Assembly: GCA_019925795.1 (NCBI GenBank)
Contig: CM034313.1
Coordinates: 83,111,663 to 83,175,662 of the forward strand
Length of the DNA stretch: 64,000 bases
Source of the DNA: Dendrobium chrysotoxum
Taxonomy: Eukaryota; Streptophyta; Magnoliopsida; Asparagales; Orchidaceae
Direction: 5' to 3'
The notes under the pieces are model-generated. The model was given only the letters and a program-made list of their open reading frames with translations. It ran no database searches and was not told the origin of the DNA. The position numbers and the translations under genes are program-made. Within the stretch, counting starts at the first letter, position 1. The number at the start of each line of letters is the position of its first letter. Below, in pieces: positions 43,905 through 55,600 of this stretch.

Positions 43905-46277
43905 TGATGTAGGACAATTACGGGCATAAGATTTTCTAATGCAACTAATAAGATGCATAATATGAATTCATGCAAAAGAACTTGATTCAAAGTTTACAAG
44001 TCACCAATTAATTTGAGGACTTATTTTTTTAACTATAAATAGTCAACACTAGAATTATAGCACAAATAATAACAAATTCATCGAAATAATCTAAGGAATC
44101 AGTAGAAATCATGGATCATACTGATGAGGACATCTACAGGAGATTCTAGCACGAGGAGACATCGAAGATCTACAGCTACGCTCGCACCTTTTTATTTCTG
44201 ATTGATGTATTATAATTTTATTATTTTAGTGTTCTTTTTTGTTTTTACCCTCACTTGATGGACTAGATGCATGTAACCCCAAGGGGTAATTTGGTCTTTT
44301 GTTTTGTTATTGTATGGGGGCCTATTTATAGCCCTATTTTCCCTCTTATAAGGTTAATGAATGATTATTAATGAAAATTAAGCTTTCTTGTTCTTCATCT
44401 CTTTGTGAGTTCTTGAGAGGAGAAACCCTAGGAGAGGGCCACGCATCACCCGTTAGCAGCCGATGGATTCCGGGACTCACGATTAGTATTCGTAGTATTT
44501 TCTTATCATTTCTTCCTTTCTCCTACATCCGGCCACCTCCTCTTCCCCAAACACTCGCCGGCCACTTCAAGTCCTCAAGCCACCGGTCAACCTCAACAAG
44601 ACCCCCTCCACCTCTCGACGAACAAACCCCACCACCTCCTTCAAGCCGCCAACCGCCTTCATCCGCCAAACCTTCCTCCCTCCGCCTCCCCCATTCACCG
44701 CCGCCGGCCTTCCTACTGTCCATCTTCAAACCGCCACACCCAAAGCCCTAACCCTAGTTAGCCGCCGGCCTTCCCCTCCCATGGATCCAATTTCGATTGT
44801 TTGATTCTTTCCAAAATAGAGCATGAAGATTATGAGGGAAATCCAATTCAAAATCTGATCTCAAATTCAGATTTTGAATTCTTTCCTAAATCGACATAAT
44901 CTATATTAGGAAGGTGTTCATTTCTTGGATCTAACTTTAAATTAAAATTAAGAGGAATATTTGGCCCAATAATTCCTCCTAATTTCAGACGAGATCACTT
45001 AAGGAAACCCATCCAATCAATCCCTACTCCAAGCATGCCGCCGGCCCTACTTGCCCATCTTGCCTTTCTTTCCAATTCTCTTCTAGGGAAAAGATTGAAG
45101 ACTTACCTAATTTAGATCATCCTAGATTTGGAAAGAATTCAAATTTATTTGAATTAGAATACTTTCCTAAAATAAGATTAATCTAATTTAGATACTTTCC
45201 AAATCTCTTCAAATCTGAAATAATTAGAGATTCTCCCCTAATTCTTCTTCCTTAATTAGTATTTTAAGTTTGGAAAGGAATTTTAAATTCTCCAATTAAA
45301 TCCCCATGCATGGCCTGCCCACCTTCTCTCTCCAATCCAAATAAACCCCAAAATTCCCTCCCATTAATTCCCTATCCACTCCAATCATGGCTGCCGCCCC
45401 CTCCTTCCTCCCTCCTATCTAATTAAATTATTTCCTTAAACCCTCAAATCAGGCCTCCCTCACCTTTCTCAACCCTAGCCGCCTCCTCCAAATTCTCCTC
45501 ACGCCTCCCTCCCTTTCCCGGGAGATTCCTGCAAGCTGTCCATGAAATTCCAGCAAAGTGCCTTGCTATGCTGCACCCTTGGGAGTCACGATTTGCTGTC
45601 CTGAAGTTCCTTACACCCTATAGCAGCTGTCCAAGGCTTCTCTAAGCCAGATTTCTGGACAGATTCTATAAGCTGTCCAGAACTTTCCATTGTCAACACT
45701 GTTGTCCAGAACTCCAGAGATTGGGAAAACTGCTGTCCAAAAAATTTCTGCGCTTCTACCTGCTGTCTAGCCGCCCGACAGACCGTTCTGTCCAGAGGTG
45801 TCAGTTTGCTATCCAAAGAATCCAACCCAAGTTAGCTTGTTGTCCACTCTCTCTCAAGCACATAAACAACCACACCGGAGCTCTGTATCTCCTTTCTTTG
45901 GGTAAACTCTTCCTCCAACTCTTTTGTCTTCGTAGTTCAGTCTCAATTGTTCTTATTAAATTCATGAAGATAGTGTCAATGTTCCTCCGCTATAGCTTAG
46001 TAAGTTAGAGAGTTAAGTGAGGGGATCCTTGCATAGTAACTAATCTTATTGTTAGCATAGAGATTTTGTTGAAAACATTCCATGCATGCAACGTTAGATT
46101 AATTGACTATTTTAGGATCTTAACTCCTACGCATGTGATTTGGCCTAAGCTTGTTCCATCGCCTTATTGTTTTATCTTAGCATTTAAATCAACATGAGTT
46201 TTATTTAATATTATTCTCTAAATATTAAGCGTGCAAACTCGTTAAGAAACTCATCTTTGCCTTTATGTTCTACATCA
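43905..46277 (-). mobile_element. 5' LTR of Gypsy family X (2373 bp)
   Basis: It starts (plus view) TGATGTAGG and ends TTCTACATCA, an 8-bp inverted match TGATGTAG/CTACATCA. The left edge is confirmed by the adjacent primer site. The right edge matches the end of the second copy at 8152. On the minus strand a TATA box (TATAAATAGG) sits at 44321-44330, about 420 bases before the LTR's 3' end, a normal promoter position. The C-rich and Pro-rich open frames at 44371-44751 are not credible genes. No full 3' end of this element is present in the window. Confidence 0.75.
44321..44330 (-). promoter_or_regulatory. Putative LTR TATA box
   Basis: Minus-strand TATAAATAGG within GGGC...GGCCCCC, in the U3/R part of the family X LTR. 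This is a sequence match only. Confidence 0.5.
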
Positions 46278-46550
46278 CATACATATCAACAAGTAATTGT
46301 AATTTAATTTTTAGAAATTAAATTTTATTTGTGACAAAAATGAATAAAATCAAAAACACTAACAAGACTATAAAATTATATAGATAAATAAGAACACATA
46401 ATAAAAGTGCCAAAAAAAGAGCTCATATCAGTATGAGGAGAAGATTTCCTCTAAAATCAAGTAGTTGAATTTATATCTCATTCGAAAACTTTAGATTAAA
46501 GCCTATTTGTAATTTATTGCTCAGCATGTTCTTAAGCTTACCAATAGCTC

Positions 46551-48479
46551 CTAAACTCCTTCCAAATGTTGAAGACAAGGAACAGCTTCCATTCCTGCAG
46601 CCAATTCTTTAAACTCCACACTTGCACTATGGAAAGAATTAACATACCTCTGACTATCTAAGCTACTATTCTGAGCCCCAATCCAGCTCCTCCCAGCTTC
46701 CTTCCTCACCTTCCTCTTTCTCATCAACATTCGAATTTCCAAAGCATCATTCCATCGACCAATCGTCTTATAAACATTTGCAAGAAGAACATAGCTTAGG
46801 TGATAACCTGGTTCTAGCTCAATCATCTTCTTCGCAACTCTTTCTGCCAATGCTGGGCACCGATGGGTGGCACAAGCACCAAGAAGAGCTGCCCAGAGTG
46901 ATGAATCATCTCTATAAGCTGAATCCAATACCAAAGTTTCAGCTTCTTCAAGCATTCCAGCTCTACTTAGAAGATCAACCATGCAATTATAGTGCTCAAT
47001 TCCAGCACTTATGTCATACTCTTCATTCATCGATCTAAAATGTTTTTTCCCTTCTTCAACCATTCCTGTGTGGCTGCAAGCAAAGAGCACTGCTACAAAT
47101 GTTACATAGTCTGGCCTTGTTCCCCCCTTGATCATATCATTGAACATCTCAATAGCTTGTCCAGCTTGACCATTTTGTGCAAAACCACAGATCATTGCAT
47201 TCCAAGTAATCAAATTCTTTGTAGCGGCATTCAAGAATACTCGATGAGCATAGCTCACCAGACCACATTTTGCATAAAGATCAACTAGCGCTGACTCGAT
47301 CACCACATTTCTGCCTCCCTTAATTCGGAGAAAGTGACAATGGAGTTCCTTCCCTTGCATCACTGCTGATAAACCAGCACAAGCCCTGAGCACAGTACTG
47401 AAGCTATATTGGTTGTCATCTGCATCCATCTCCTGGAAAAGATCTAGCACGGCATTAAAATTGCCATTTTGGCAGTAACCTCCCAGCAAGGCACACCAAG
47501 ATACTGCATTCTTGTTTTCCATTCTATCAAAAACCTGGCGGGAATCATCCACAATACCACATTTTGCATACATATCAATGATACTGCTCTCAACGACAAC
47601 CCTTCCACTTAGCCCACTGGTTATGACCTTTGCATGAACTTCCTTGCCTTGCCTTGATCTCGCTAAGTTACCCAACGCACTCAAAACAGTCCCAAGCAAG
47701 AACTCATCTGGAACTAAGCCGGAAATTCTCTGCAACATACTGCTGAAGAAACCCAGAGCTTCCTCAAATCTATCATTTTGTGTGAATGCTGAAATCACCG
47801 AAGTCCAGCAGATGGCATCTGGTTCAGGCATTCGAACAAACAATTTCCGGGCATCCTCGATTCTAGAGTTTCTGCCATACATGTCCACCAGCGCACTAGA
47901 GATAACTCGGTTCGAACTAAAGCCACGAACCATTACCTTCCCATGGAAGCACTGCCCTAGCCCTAGATTCTCCATTTCGGAGCATGCCTTCACCGCAGAA
48001 GACAGGGTGAATGCATTTGGCTCCACACCAAAATCTGACATGGAGATGAAGACCTTAATAGACTCAACTGGCAGTCCAGCACGAACATAGCCGGAGACCA
48101 TGGAGGTCCAGGAGATGATATCCTTCACAGGCAACACGTCAAACACCTTGCGGGTGACGGAAATATCGGGGCAAAGTTTGAAATAGAAGGAGAGGAGGGA
48201 GTTACCTATGAAGCGGTCGGCGTCTAATCCCGCTTTGAGGATATGAGAATGGATTTGAAGACCGAACGGAAATGAGAAGGAGCGAGTGGAAGCTTGGAGG
48301 AGGGATGCAAAGATGATGGGCTCAGATGGGAGAAAACATCGATCTGCTGAGTTGAGTAAGAGAATCGCCGTCAAGAGATCACCGGAGTCGCAGAGGGAAA
48401 GAAACTTGGATCGTAGAGGAGATTGGATTGAGTTGATTTGGGGAGGGGAGTGGCAATGGCGTAGTATGAGCCGCTTCAT
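46551..48479 (-). CDS. PLS-class pentatricopeptide repeat protein (E subgroup)
   Basis: Intronless 642-codon gene, as is usual for plant PPR genes. After a short N-terminus (MKRLILRHC), which could be an organelle-targeting sequence, come repeated 31-36 residue units: (I)SWTSMVSGYVRAGLPVESI, FTLSSAVKACS, ALVDMYGRNSRIEDARKLF, SVISAFTQNDRFEEAL, SIIDMYAKCGIVDDSRQVF, ALVDLYAKCGLVSYAHRVF, MICGFAQNGQAGQAIEMF, FVAVLFACSHTGMVEEGKKHF. The C-terminal E domain follows: SLWAALLGACATHRCPALAER, YVLLANVYKTIGRWNDA, MRKRKVRKEAGRSWI. There is no DYW deaminase domain. PLS-E proteins usually bind specific organelle RNAs for C-to-U editing together with partner proteins. It looks like the At1g03540-type group, from memory. 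No stops or shifts; probably a functional gene. Confidence 0.93.
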   Translation of the reverse strand: MKRLILRHCHSPPQINSIQSPLRSKFLSLCDSGDLLTAILLLNSADRCFLPSEPIIFASLLQASTRSFSFPFGLQIHSHILKAGLDADRFIGNSLLSFYFKLCPDISVTRKVFDVLPVKDIISWTSMVSGYVRAGLPVESIKVFISMSDFGVEPNAFTLSSAVKACSEMENLGLGQCFHGKVMVRGFSSNRVISSALVDMYGRNSRIEDARKLFVRMPEPDAICWTSVISAFTQNDRFEEALGFFSSMLQRISGLVPDEFLLGTVLSALGNLARSRQGKEVHAKVITSGLSGRVVVESSIIDMYAKCGIVDDSRQVFDRMENKNAVSWCALLGGYCQNGNFNAVLDLFQEMDADDNQYSFSTVLRACAGLSAVMQGKELHCHFLRIKGGRNVVIESALVDLYAKCGLVSYAHRVFLNAATKNLITWNAMICGFAQNGQAGQAIEMFNDMIKGGTRPDYVTFVAVLFACSHTGMVEEGKKHFRSMNEEYDISAGIEHYNCMVDLLSRAGMLEEAETLVLDSAYRDDSSLWAALLGACATHRCPALAERVAKKMIELEPGYHLSYVLLANVYKTIGRWNDALEIRMLMRKRKVRKEAGRSWIGAQNSSLDSQRYVNSFHSASVEFKELAAGMEAVPCLQHLEGV

Positions 48480-49635
48480 TTACATTCGCAAAGTCGGAAA
48501 GAGAGCTTACGCAGTCATGAAATACAATAGCAAGTCCTCGTTTTGAAAAATAAAAATGTTTCTTTCCCGTCTGTGATGTTTATTGCACGCAGTACAAACT
48601 TTTCAACATGGATCTTTGGAACTCATTGAACGGTCTAAACATTTCCCCTTTATATTTTCATTCATGGTTTGCAAGGCTTGAATTTTTCTTATTTTAGATT
48701 CTTGGTCTAATGGCCTAGCGGCTGGATTTCTCTTTTTCGTCGCATGAGTTCTCCAATTCGCCAAAATAAATCGTAGACAAATAATCTGTAGACTTGTTTG
48801 ACAAAAAAGGAGCGACTCCTAAATAAGATACAATTAGAATAGCAACCCTCCGAGAACAGTATGATAAGCTTAGAAGTTCCATCAAAATGATAAGAACTAA
48901 GCCTTCCAGAGGAACAATTAAAAATAAATTCATTTTCACCCTTTTATTTGGTTGAGAAAAAGAATTAGGTGAAGAAATCTTTTTATTTCGTTTAAAGAAA
49001 TTGAAGTTTTATTTCTCTTATGAAAAAGGAATCTGTCAGTCCAAATAATAATTTAATAACTTTGTTAACATTTTTACTAAAATTAAATAATAATAATAAT
49101 AATAATAATGATAATATTATCCAAATTTATTAAATAAATCCACACAACAGCAACACCAACAATCTTTTATCCCACTACATTAAATTAAAACCAAATAACC
49201 AATACAAAATCATGAAATAAAATGAATTTACATTACAACCTATTCCTTCAAACCAATTTCTTATAATTTCCTGGAAAAAACAGAAATCTCCAGCTCTTGA
49301 CATAAATTTTTGTAAAAAGAAAAAAATAGCTGCTTCAATAAAAGATAAGATATTGTCCCTCCTATAAAATTTCTAGTAAAACAATGCAAAATCACAATAA
49401 AAAAATCACCATTCATGTTCATCAAAAAATATTTCTCATAAACAATACATTGGTGAACAAAAATGACCATTCATGCACTCATATTTATCCAAGTATATTA
49501 GCTCTTGAACAGAAAAAAAAAATCAACAAAAAATACAAGCATGGATATATATACCATTTTAATAAGAACAAACAGCCGAACGCCAAAAATAAAGCAAGAT
49601 TTAAGCATCTGCTATGGTATGGATAATAATAATTG
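48480..49635. other. PPR 5' flank and SCAMP 3' flank
   Basis: No gene recognised between the PPR start codon and the SCAMP stop. The PPR promoter and SCAMP 3' untranslated region and terminator must lie here. A simple ATA/ATAATA run at about 49087-49113 is the only repeat seen. Confidence 0.6.
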
Positions 49636-52600
49636 TTAAATAGCAGCCCTCATTGCCCCACGCGCTGCCTCTCGCTTCATCTGTGCAGCCTTTCCTGTTC
49701 CGCGGAAGTACATGTATACTTGCTGCACCAACATTTGGGAATAGTATTTAGTGGAGATGTTTATTAATAAGATGCAATTATCTTCAAAAATTAGAATAAA
49801 TATTCACTTTTTAAGATTCTAAAGATCCAACAATAGGATCATATTACAGATTATAATATTACAGTGGTAAATTCAGTGGTTTGAGATGAGCGTAATATAC
49901 AACAAATAAATCGAAACTTATGGCACTAATCTTAGCGCAAATTCAAAATATAAAATCTATTCTAATTAAAATGTGATCTGGCCATCTTGGAGTAGCTTCA
50001 GTGGCAGATAAGATTAGAGAGAGTTATCTTAGATGATTTGGTCACATAAAATGGCAGCCTTCTGATGACCCGGTTATGAGAATAGATGTATTAGATTTAA
50101 CCTATGTTAAGAAGGATAGAGTTAGACCTAAAAAGACTTGGTTAAAAAAAATTAGAAATGACCTTTATTTATTAGATCTAAATGAGAATTTGACTTTTAA
50201 CCGGATATAATGGAGAAAAAGGATTCATGTAGCCGACCCCGCGTAGTGGGATAAAGGCTTGTTATTGTTGTACTCCATTTCATGGAAAAAAATAATGGCT
50301 CTTGTTTATTGTTTGCAAGTGTGTGCAACATGAGTGGAGATGTGCTACAATTTGAAGCTCAGTATCTTATATTAGTTCTAAAGCATTAGTTGAGAAAAGG
50401 TATATTGAAAGAAATAACATAACCTGAAGAACCCAAACGCTCAGCAGTGATTCGATGCAGAAGAACCCAAATCCAATAAAGTAGAATATCTGTAAACAAA
50501 AGATGAAGATGAATTTTTAGCAAGATGAAGCATGCGTGAAGTGAAATAACAATTCGATAATCTATGTTAACTCCACAATATCCATGGAATTTTAACTTAA
50601 GAGCTGCATATGTTAAGCTCCAAAGATCTTTAATAAATGTTCATGCAACTGAACTAGAGCTGAAAGTAGTGCCAGGTTGAACCATCAAATTTAAAGCAAT
50701 AATTCATCAACGGATTACAGCTAGAGTTCGATTATTCGACTCTTTAACTTGAATTTTATATGCATTGATAAAAATTATGGGTGCCAATTAGTCCCATTAT
50801 TCGATTAACGCGTGTTATAGAAAATAACCTGAAGAATTCCTACGTCGCTATGAGGAATCTGCTACTCTTCTGGCAGTTAAATATCAGGCAAGAGTGGTCT
50901 AGAAGTAGAAGATTATTTTCTAAGATGAGTCAAATATGTGAAAAATCAAAACAATTAACTCAAAAACAGCGCAGGACAAACCATTCAACATGCCTTATTT
51001 TTTTAATTTTCTAAAGAGATCCTTGAAAGCCTAAGAAGCCTCTTAGGCTTCAGCTGGGACAGCTTTTTTTTACTGCTTTTGTGCTAAACAAAAAATAGCG
51101 TCCGTTTAGATGAAAGATTTTTTAGTTTTCCCGACTGAAAATTTTCATAAATAAAATTGTGTTTGAGAAAGTAGCTTTTAATATCAAAAGCTGAAAGACA
51201 AACCACCCCAAAACAAGCATTAGACTCTTCATGGACATCTCTACACACATCACTGACATTTATTGCATACATATAACACAAAAATTATGTCACTTTAACT
51301 ATGGAACTATGATTTGTCATTTTTTTATGCATAAATCATACGATAAAAATGAAAACTGCAATTTATTCTTGTAATTTGTCATGTTTGATCTACTATGATT
51401 TTGATAACTTTTTATTTCAATCACACAAAATATACAAGCATTTTTAAAAGCCATATCCAACTTGTGTCTGTTTTATATTTTAAAGGTTAGACATGTGTCA
51501 TGTGATGTCTGTGTTCCTATTTCTGTGCATCGTAGTTAAATCCTGGGATATCTAGTAGACATAGTTTTGAAGCATGCATAAATAATAGCTTTGACTTACA
51601 CCAACTATGGTGGAATCTCCAATAATATCAACAGCTGCCAAGATACCACTGTTTCACATAAACATAGGAGATTAAAAAAATTAGAAACTCAATTAATAAA
51701 TCATAAATCTAATGAAAATATTCACAAGCCGTATATAAAAGAATCATACAAGTAATACTTATCGAACAACTGTCCGCAAGAAATCCATATAAATGTTGCA
51801 TGCTATTTTTCACTTGAATAATACTTAAATAGACGGTCTGACAATTCTCAAGAAAAACGTAATTGCTTTTTATGTTAACTCAAATATTACTACTCATAAT
51901 GTGAAAATAATACTTCCAGTAATTCACTGTAATGTGTCCAATGATAGCAAGCACGCTTTCATCATATCTTTGCATGCGCTTGTTATAGGACTTCACCATT
52001 TTTTAAGGAGAAATAACGTCATTGTTGGGGGTGGGGTGGGGTTGATGTTCATCGCTATAGAAAGTATGCCAGATGAACTGTACCATAGTTTATCTGTACT
52101 TTTGAGCAAGCTAAAAAAATGTGATTGAAAGGTAATATTAAAAGAAAAGGATTGATACAGAGAGCTCATTGTGAACGCACATTTAGCATTTTAATAGCAT
52201 GTTTCAATTACTAAACCTAATATTTATGATAATCATAATCATTAACAGATATTTCACTTGAAGATTGGAAGGCCAGAGGAGGCTCAAGATGGATCAAGTT
52301 CATTGAAAAGGATCAAGATGCAAACATTTAATCTGCTTCTAGAAGTTTTAACGACAAATACATAGAGACAATGACTCGGTGATCAAGCCACCCTAACCCT
52401 ACACGTATAAATATAGTTGGCAGTTAGTTAGCAAACAACAACAACAACATCAAACCTTTATCCCACTACGTGGGGTCGCCTACATAAATCTTTTTTCTCC
52501 ATTGTGTTATCTAAAGAGTCAAATTCTCATTTAAATCTAATAAAGAAATGTCATTTCTAATACTTTCCAACCAAGTCCTTTTAGGTATACCTCTACCTTT

Positions 52601-55600
52601 CTTAACATAGGACAGATCTAATAAATCTACTCTCCTAACCGGGTCTACCTCTAACTTTCTTAGTATATGCCAAATCTAATACATCTACTCTCCTAACAAG
52701 GCCAACATTTTATGTGACCAATCTAAGTTGACGTTCTAATCTTATTTGTGACTGGTGCTACTCCAACTTTTTCATGTATATACTCATTTAGTTTGTTAGT
52801 AAACTAAGGCCAAAAAGAAAACGAAATATAAGCCATAACAAAGATCCAAATCTCAATAAAAAATCTCAGTTTACTAGGAGCAAGAGATCAGTTGGTATCA
52901 TTGGCGATCATTGAAGCTCAAAAGATCCAAACAATAAGGTCCAAAAGAGATGTGCTTTTGTCTTCCACATCTTAATAGGAAAGATGGATGTTTAGTGAAC
53001 TGAGGGCCATGGATATTGCACAAGTACTTGTAGAGACTACCCATGAAACAACTTCAGATATGAATTCAAACATATTTTGGAAAGGTCCGTAATTGATTGA
53101 GTTATGCTAGAGTGAACCTCAACCCAAATGCTATCCAAATAACTTTCGGATCCGATCATATTAAACATCTTAAAATTTGGGTTGGCCCCAATCCAATCCA
53201 TGACCCATGTCAGATATGGGTTTAGGTTGACACAAAAACACTTGAACTCATATGACAAGGATAAAGTGGATATGCTATTTGCATATGTGGTTAAAATCTA
53301 GAAATAGATTGAGATCCTAATGATCTCGGCAATAATAATCCTTTTAAGGTTAACATCATTTTCTTGATTTTATGAAGAAATGAACCCAAATATCTATGAA
53401 ACAATAATTCACTGACATACATATAAATGCATATGATAACTCGCATGATTCTTCACCAACAAGAACTAATATAACAAATATTCACAGCAGAAAGTTCCAC
53501 AGGATTGAGCATAAAATTAGCTCTAGACGGGGATATAATTGACAAAAGTACAAGATTATGTAACAGAAACTGAAGCTCTTTACAATAAGTTCATACAACC
53601 ATGGCCCATATGTCAGAGACATTTTAAAACAACTATGTACCACCTCGCCCTTCCTCCGGTGTATGCCCCTCCCACCATCTTAAGTGTATGCAAAGTTCCA
53701 TGGAGTTAAGGAGACATGGGTCATGAGGAAATAAAAGAAAAATGAAAAAAGAAATGCAAGCCTCAGCAACAGTCTGATGCCAACTATTTGGGCTTGCCAT
53801 TTTAAATCCTTAAAACAACTTGATGCAAACCAAAAAAAAAAAGAAAAGTAAACCCTCCAAAACAGATCGTAGCAATCATATCAATCCCTAGAAATATCTT
53901 TTGCTGATATTATTTTCCACGGAAAGAGATTTTATAAATAGAATCTTACGTTAGCGACTTTCCCTTGAAAATGATAGGCGGAGCAACAGCAGAAAAGATG
54001 CAGAATACGATGTGAAGCTGTACGAGAAAAGAAAGGGTCAAAATATTGAGTAGAAAGGAAAAAAAACAAAGCTGCCTGATCATGAAGCACAGAAAGTACG
54101 CAAATAAAACTCAGATACATACCATGTAAAATAGGAAAAACCATCCAAACTTCAGAGCACTGTCCGTCCTGGAACATTGTACAAATAGATATAAAGAGAA
54201 CTGGTATTGAAGTATGGAACACAATATGCAAATGTCATCAGCAAGCCCTTATTATTAATTGCATTCCAAGAGAGTTGATCTCATGAGAACAATCCCGATT
54301 AAAGTAGTGATAAATATTTTTTGGATTTCAAAATTTAGACAAGAATGTTCATTTAGAATTTTAAAAGGATCAATGCAAATTCAAGTAGCTATTTTCTAGA
54401 GTCAAAGGAATATGGGTAGGGAGCAGTCCAAATTATCTTATGTAGGCTTCAGAATTTTGAAATTGAAATTTATTATTTGGGTTATTAATATTATTAGAAA
54501 TTTAGCGTTTACATTTAGTCAACATAAGATTGAGAAAATGCCCATGAGATTAGGAATTATGATATAACAAATCAGCCTCAAATATTAAAGCTAAGATGAG
54601 CACTATAGATATTAAAACTAAGAAATAAAGAAAGAAAAGACCACAGAAAGACAGCATGAGCAGAAAAATTGGAGGCTGACATGTCTTACCTCATGGCATT
54701 ATAAAGAGGGCGATACCATAGTACATAAGCTCCAGGAACCCCCGAAATAAAGTAGATAATGGCAAGCAACCAAATTTTCACGTCTAAGGGACAAGTAAAT
54801 GTCATTTAAAAGGCTTTCTCAAGTGGTAAAAAAATATTACTGTACCACACTTACTTTCAACCTTGATCCAAGCAGCTGTAACGGCTATGAAATTCCAAAA
54901 CAGACATGCTGTCAATCCTGTATAACAAATAAGTGGCAAACGGGAAGAGACTTCAGCAATGCATGCCTTTCAGAAGAAAATGGAGGCATCAAGGCATTTC
55001 AGATTGCTCAAATCCAAAGCAAATTTTTGGCACCTAACATACAAGAAAGGGGAATGGTCCTTGGCACCATGAAGGTAGCGAATCCTGATGTAGTGGAAAA
55101 ATAGAGTAGAAAATACCTCTATATTTCGAAACTAAGATGCAAACTTGCTCTTACACGATGTAGGAAAAATGAGATTCACTTTTTTTATTACTTAGAGAAA
55201 TAGTAACGCCACATATTTTACACGGTTGTGAGCACATGGAAATATTTTATCCTCTAATCAACCCTTGCACATCTGGAAGTTCAACATTAAAGTTTCCAAT
55301 GACATTCCAAATTTAGCTATTCTAAGAGGGGAAAGTTTATTTACAAATTTTTTATTTCCAACTAAATGTCATAATTTTATGAAACATCCATCAAAACATT
55401 TTTTTCTGCCACACTTAATGATCTATGATTCCCTTGTCACCCCAACACCAGAATTCAAGCAACATACCCAGTCTTATGTTGTATGCAAAACTAAATAAAT
55501 TGATCAAGAACCTAAACTAAAGCAGCATGCCCAGAATAATATATACTAAATTCTTCCAATGTGGTTTTTATATCCATTAAAAGGCAATTTCAAAAGTGGC

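Noticed and set aside
44371..44751. 126-codon Pro/Ser-rich frame as a cell-wall protein
   Set aside because: It lies inside the family X LTR just beside its TATA box and is C-rich low-complexity sequence.
46778..48090. Plus-strand open frames of 86-148 codons
   Set aside because: They are antisense shadows of the PPR coding sequence.
48710..48790. tRNA or tRNA-derived SINE (TGGCCTAGCGG resembles an A box)
   Set aside because: No convincing B box, no cloverleaf pairing and no poly-A/T tail or target duplication.
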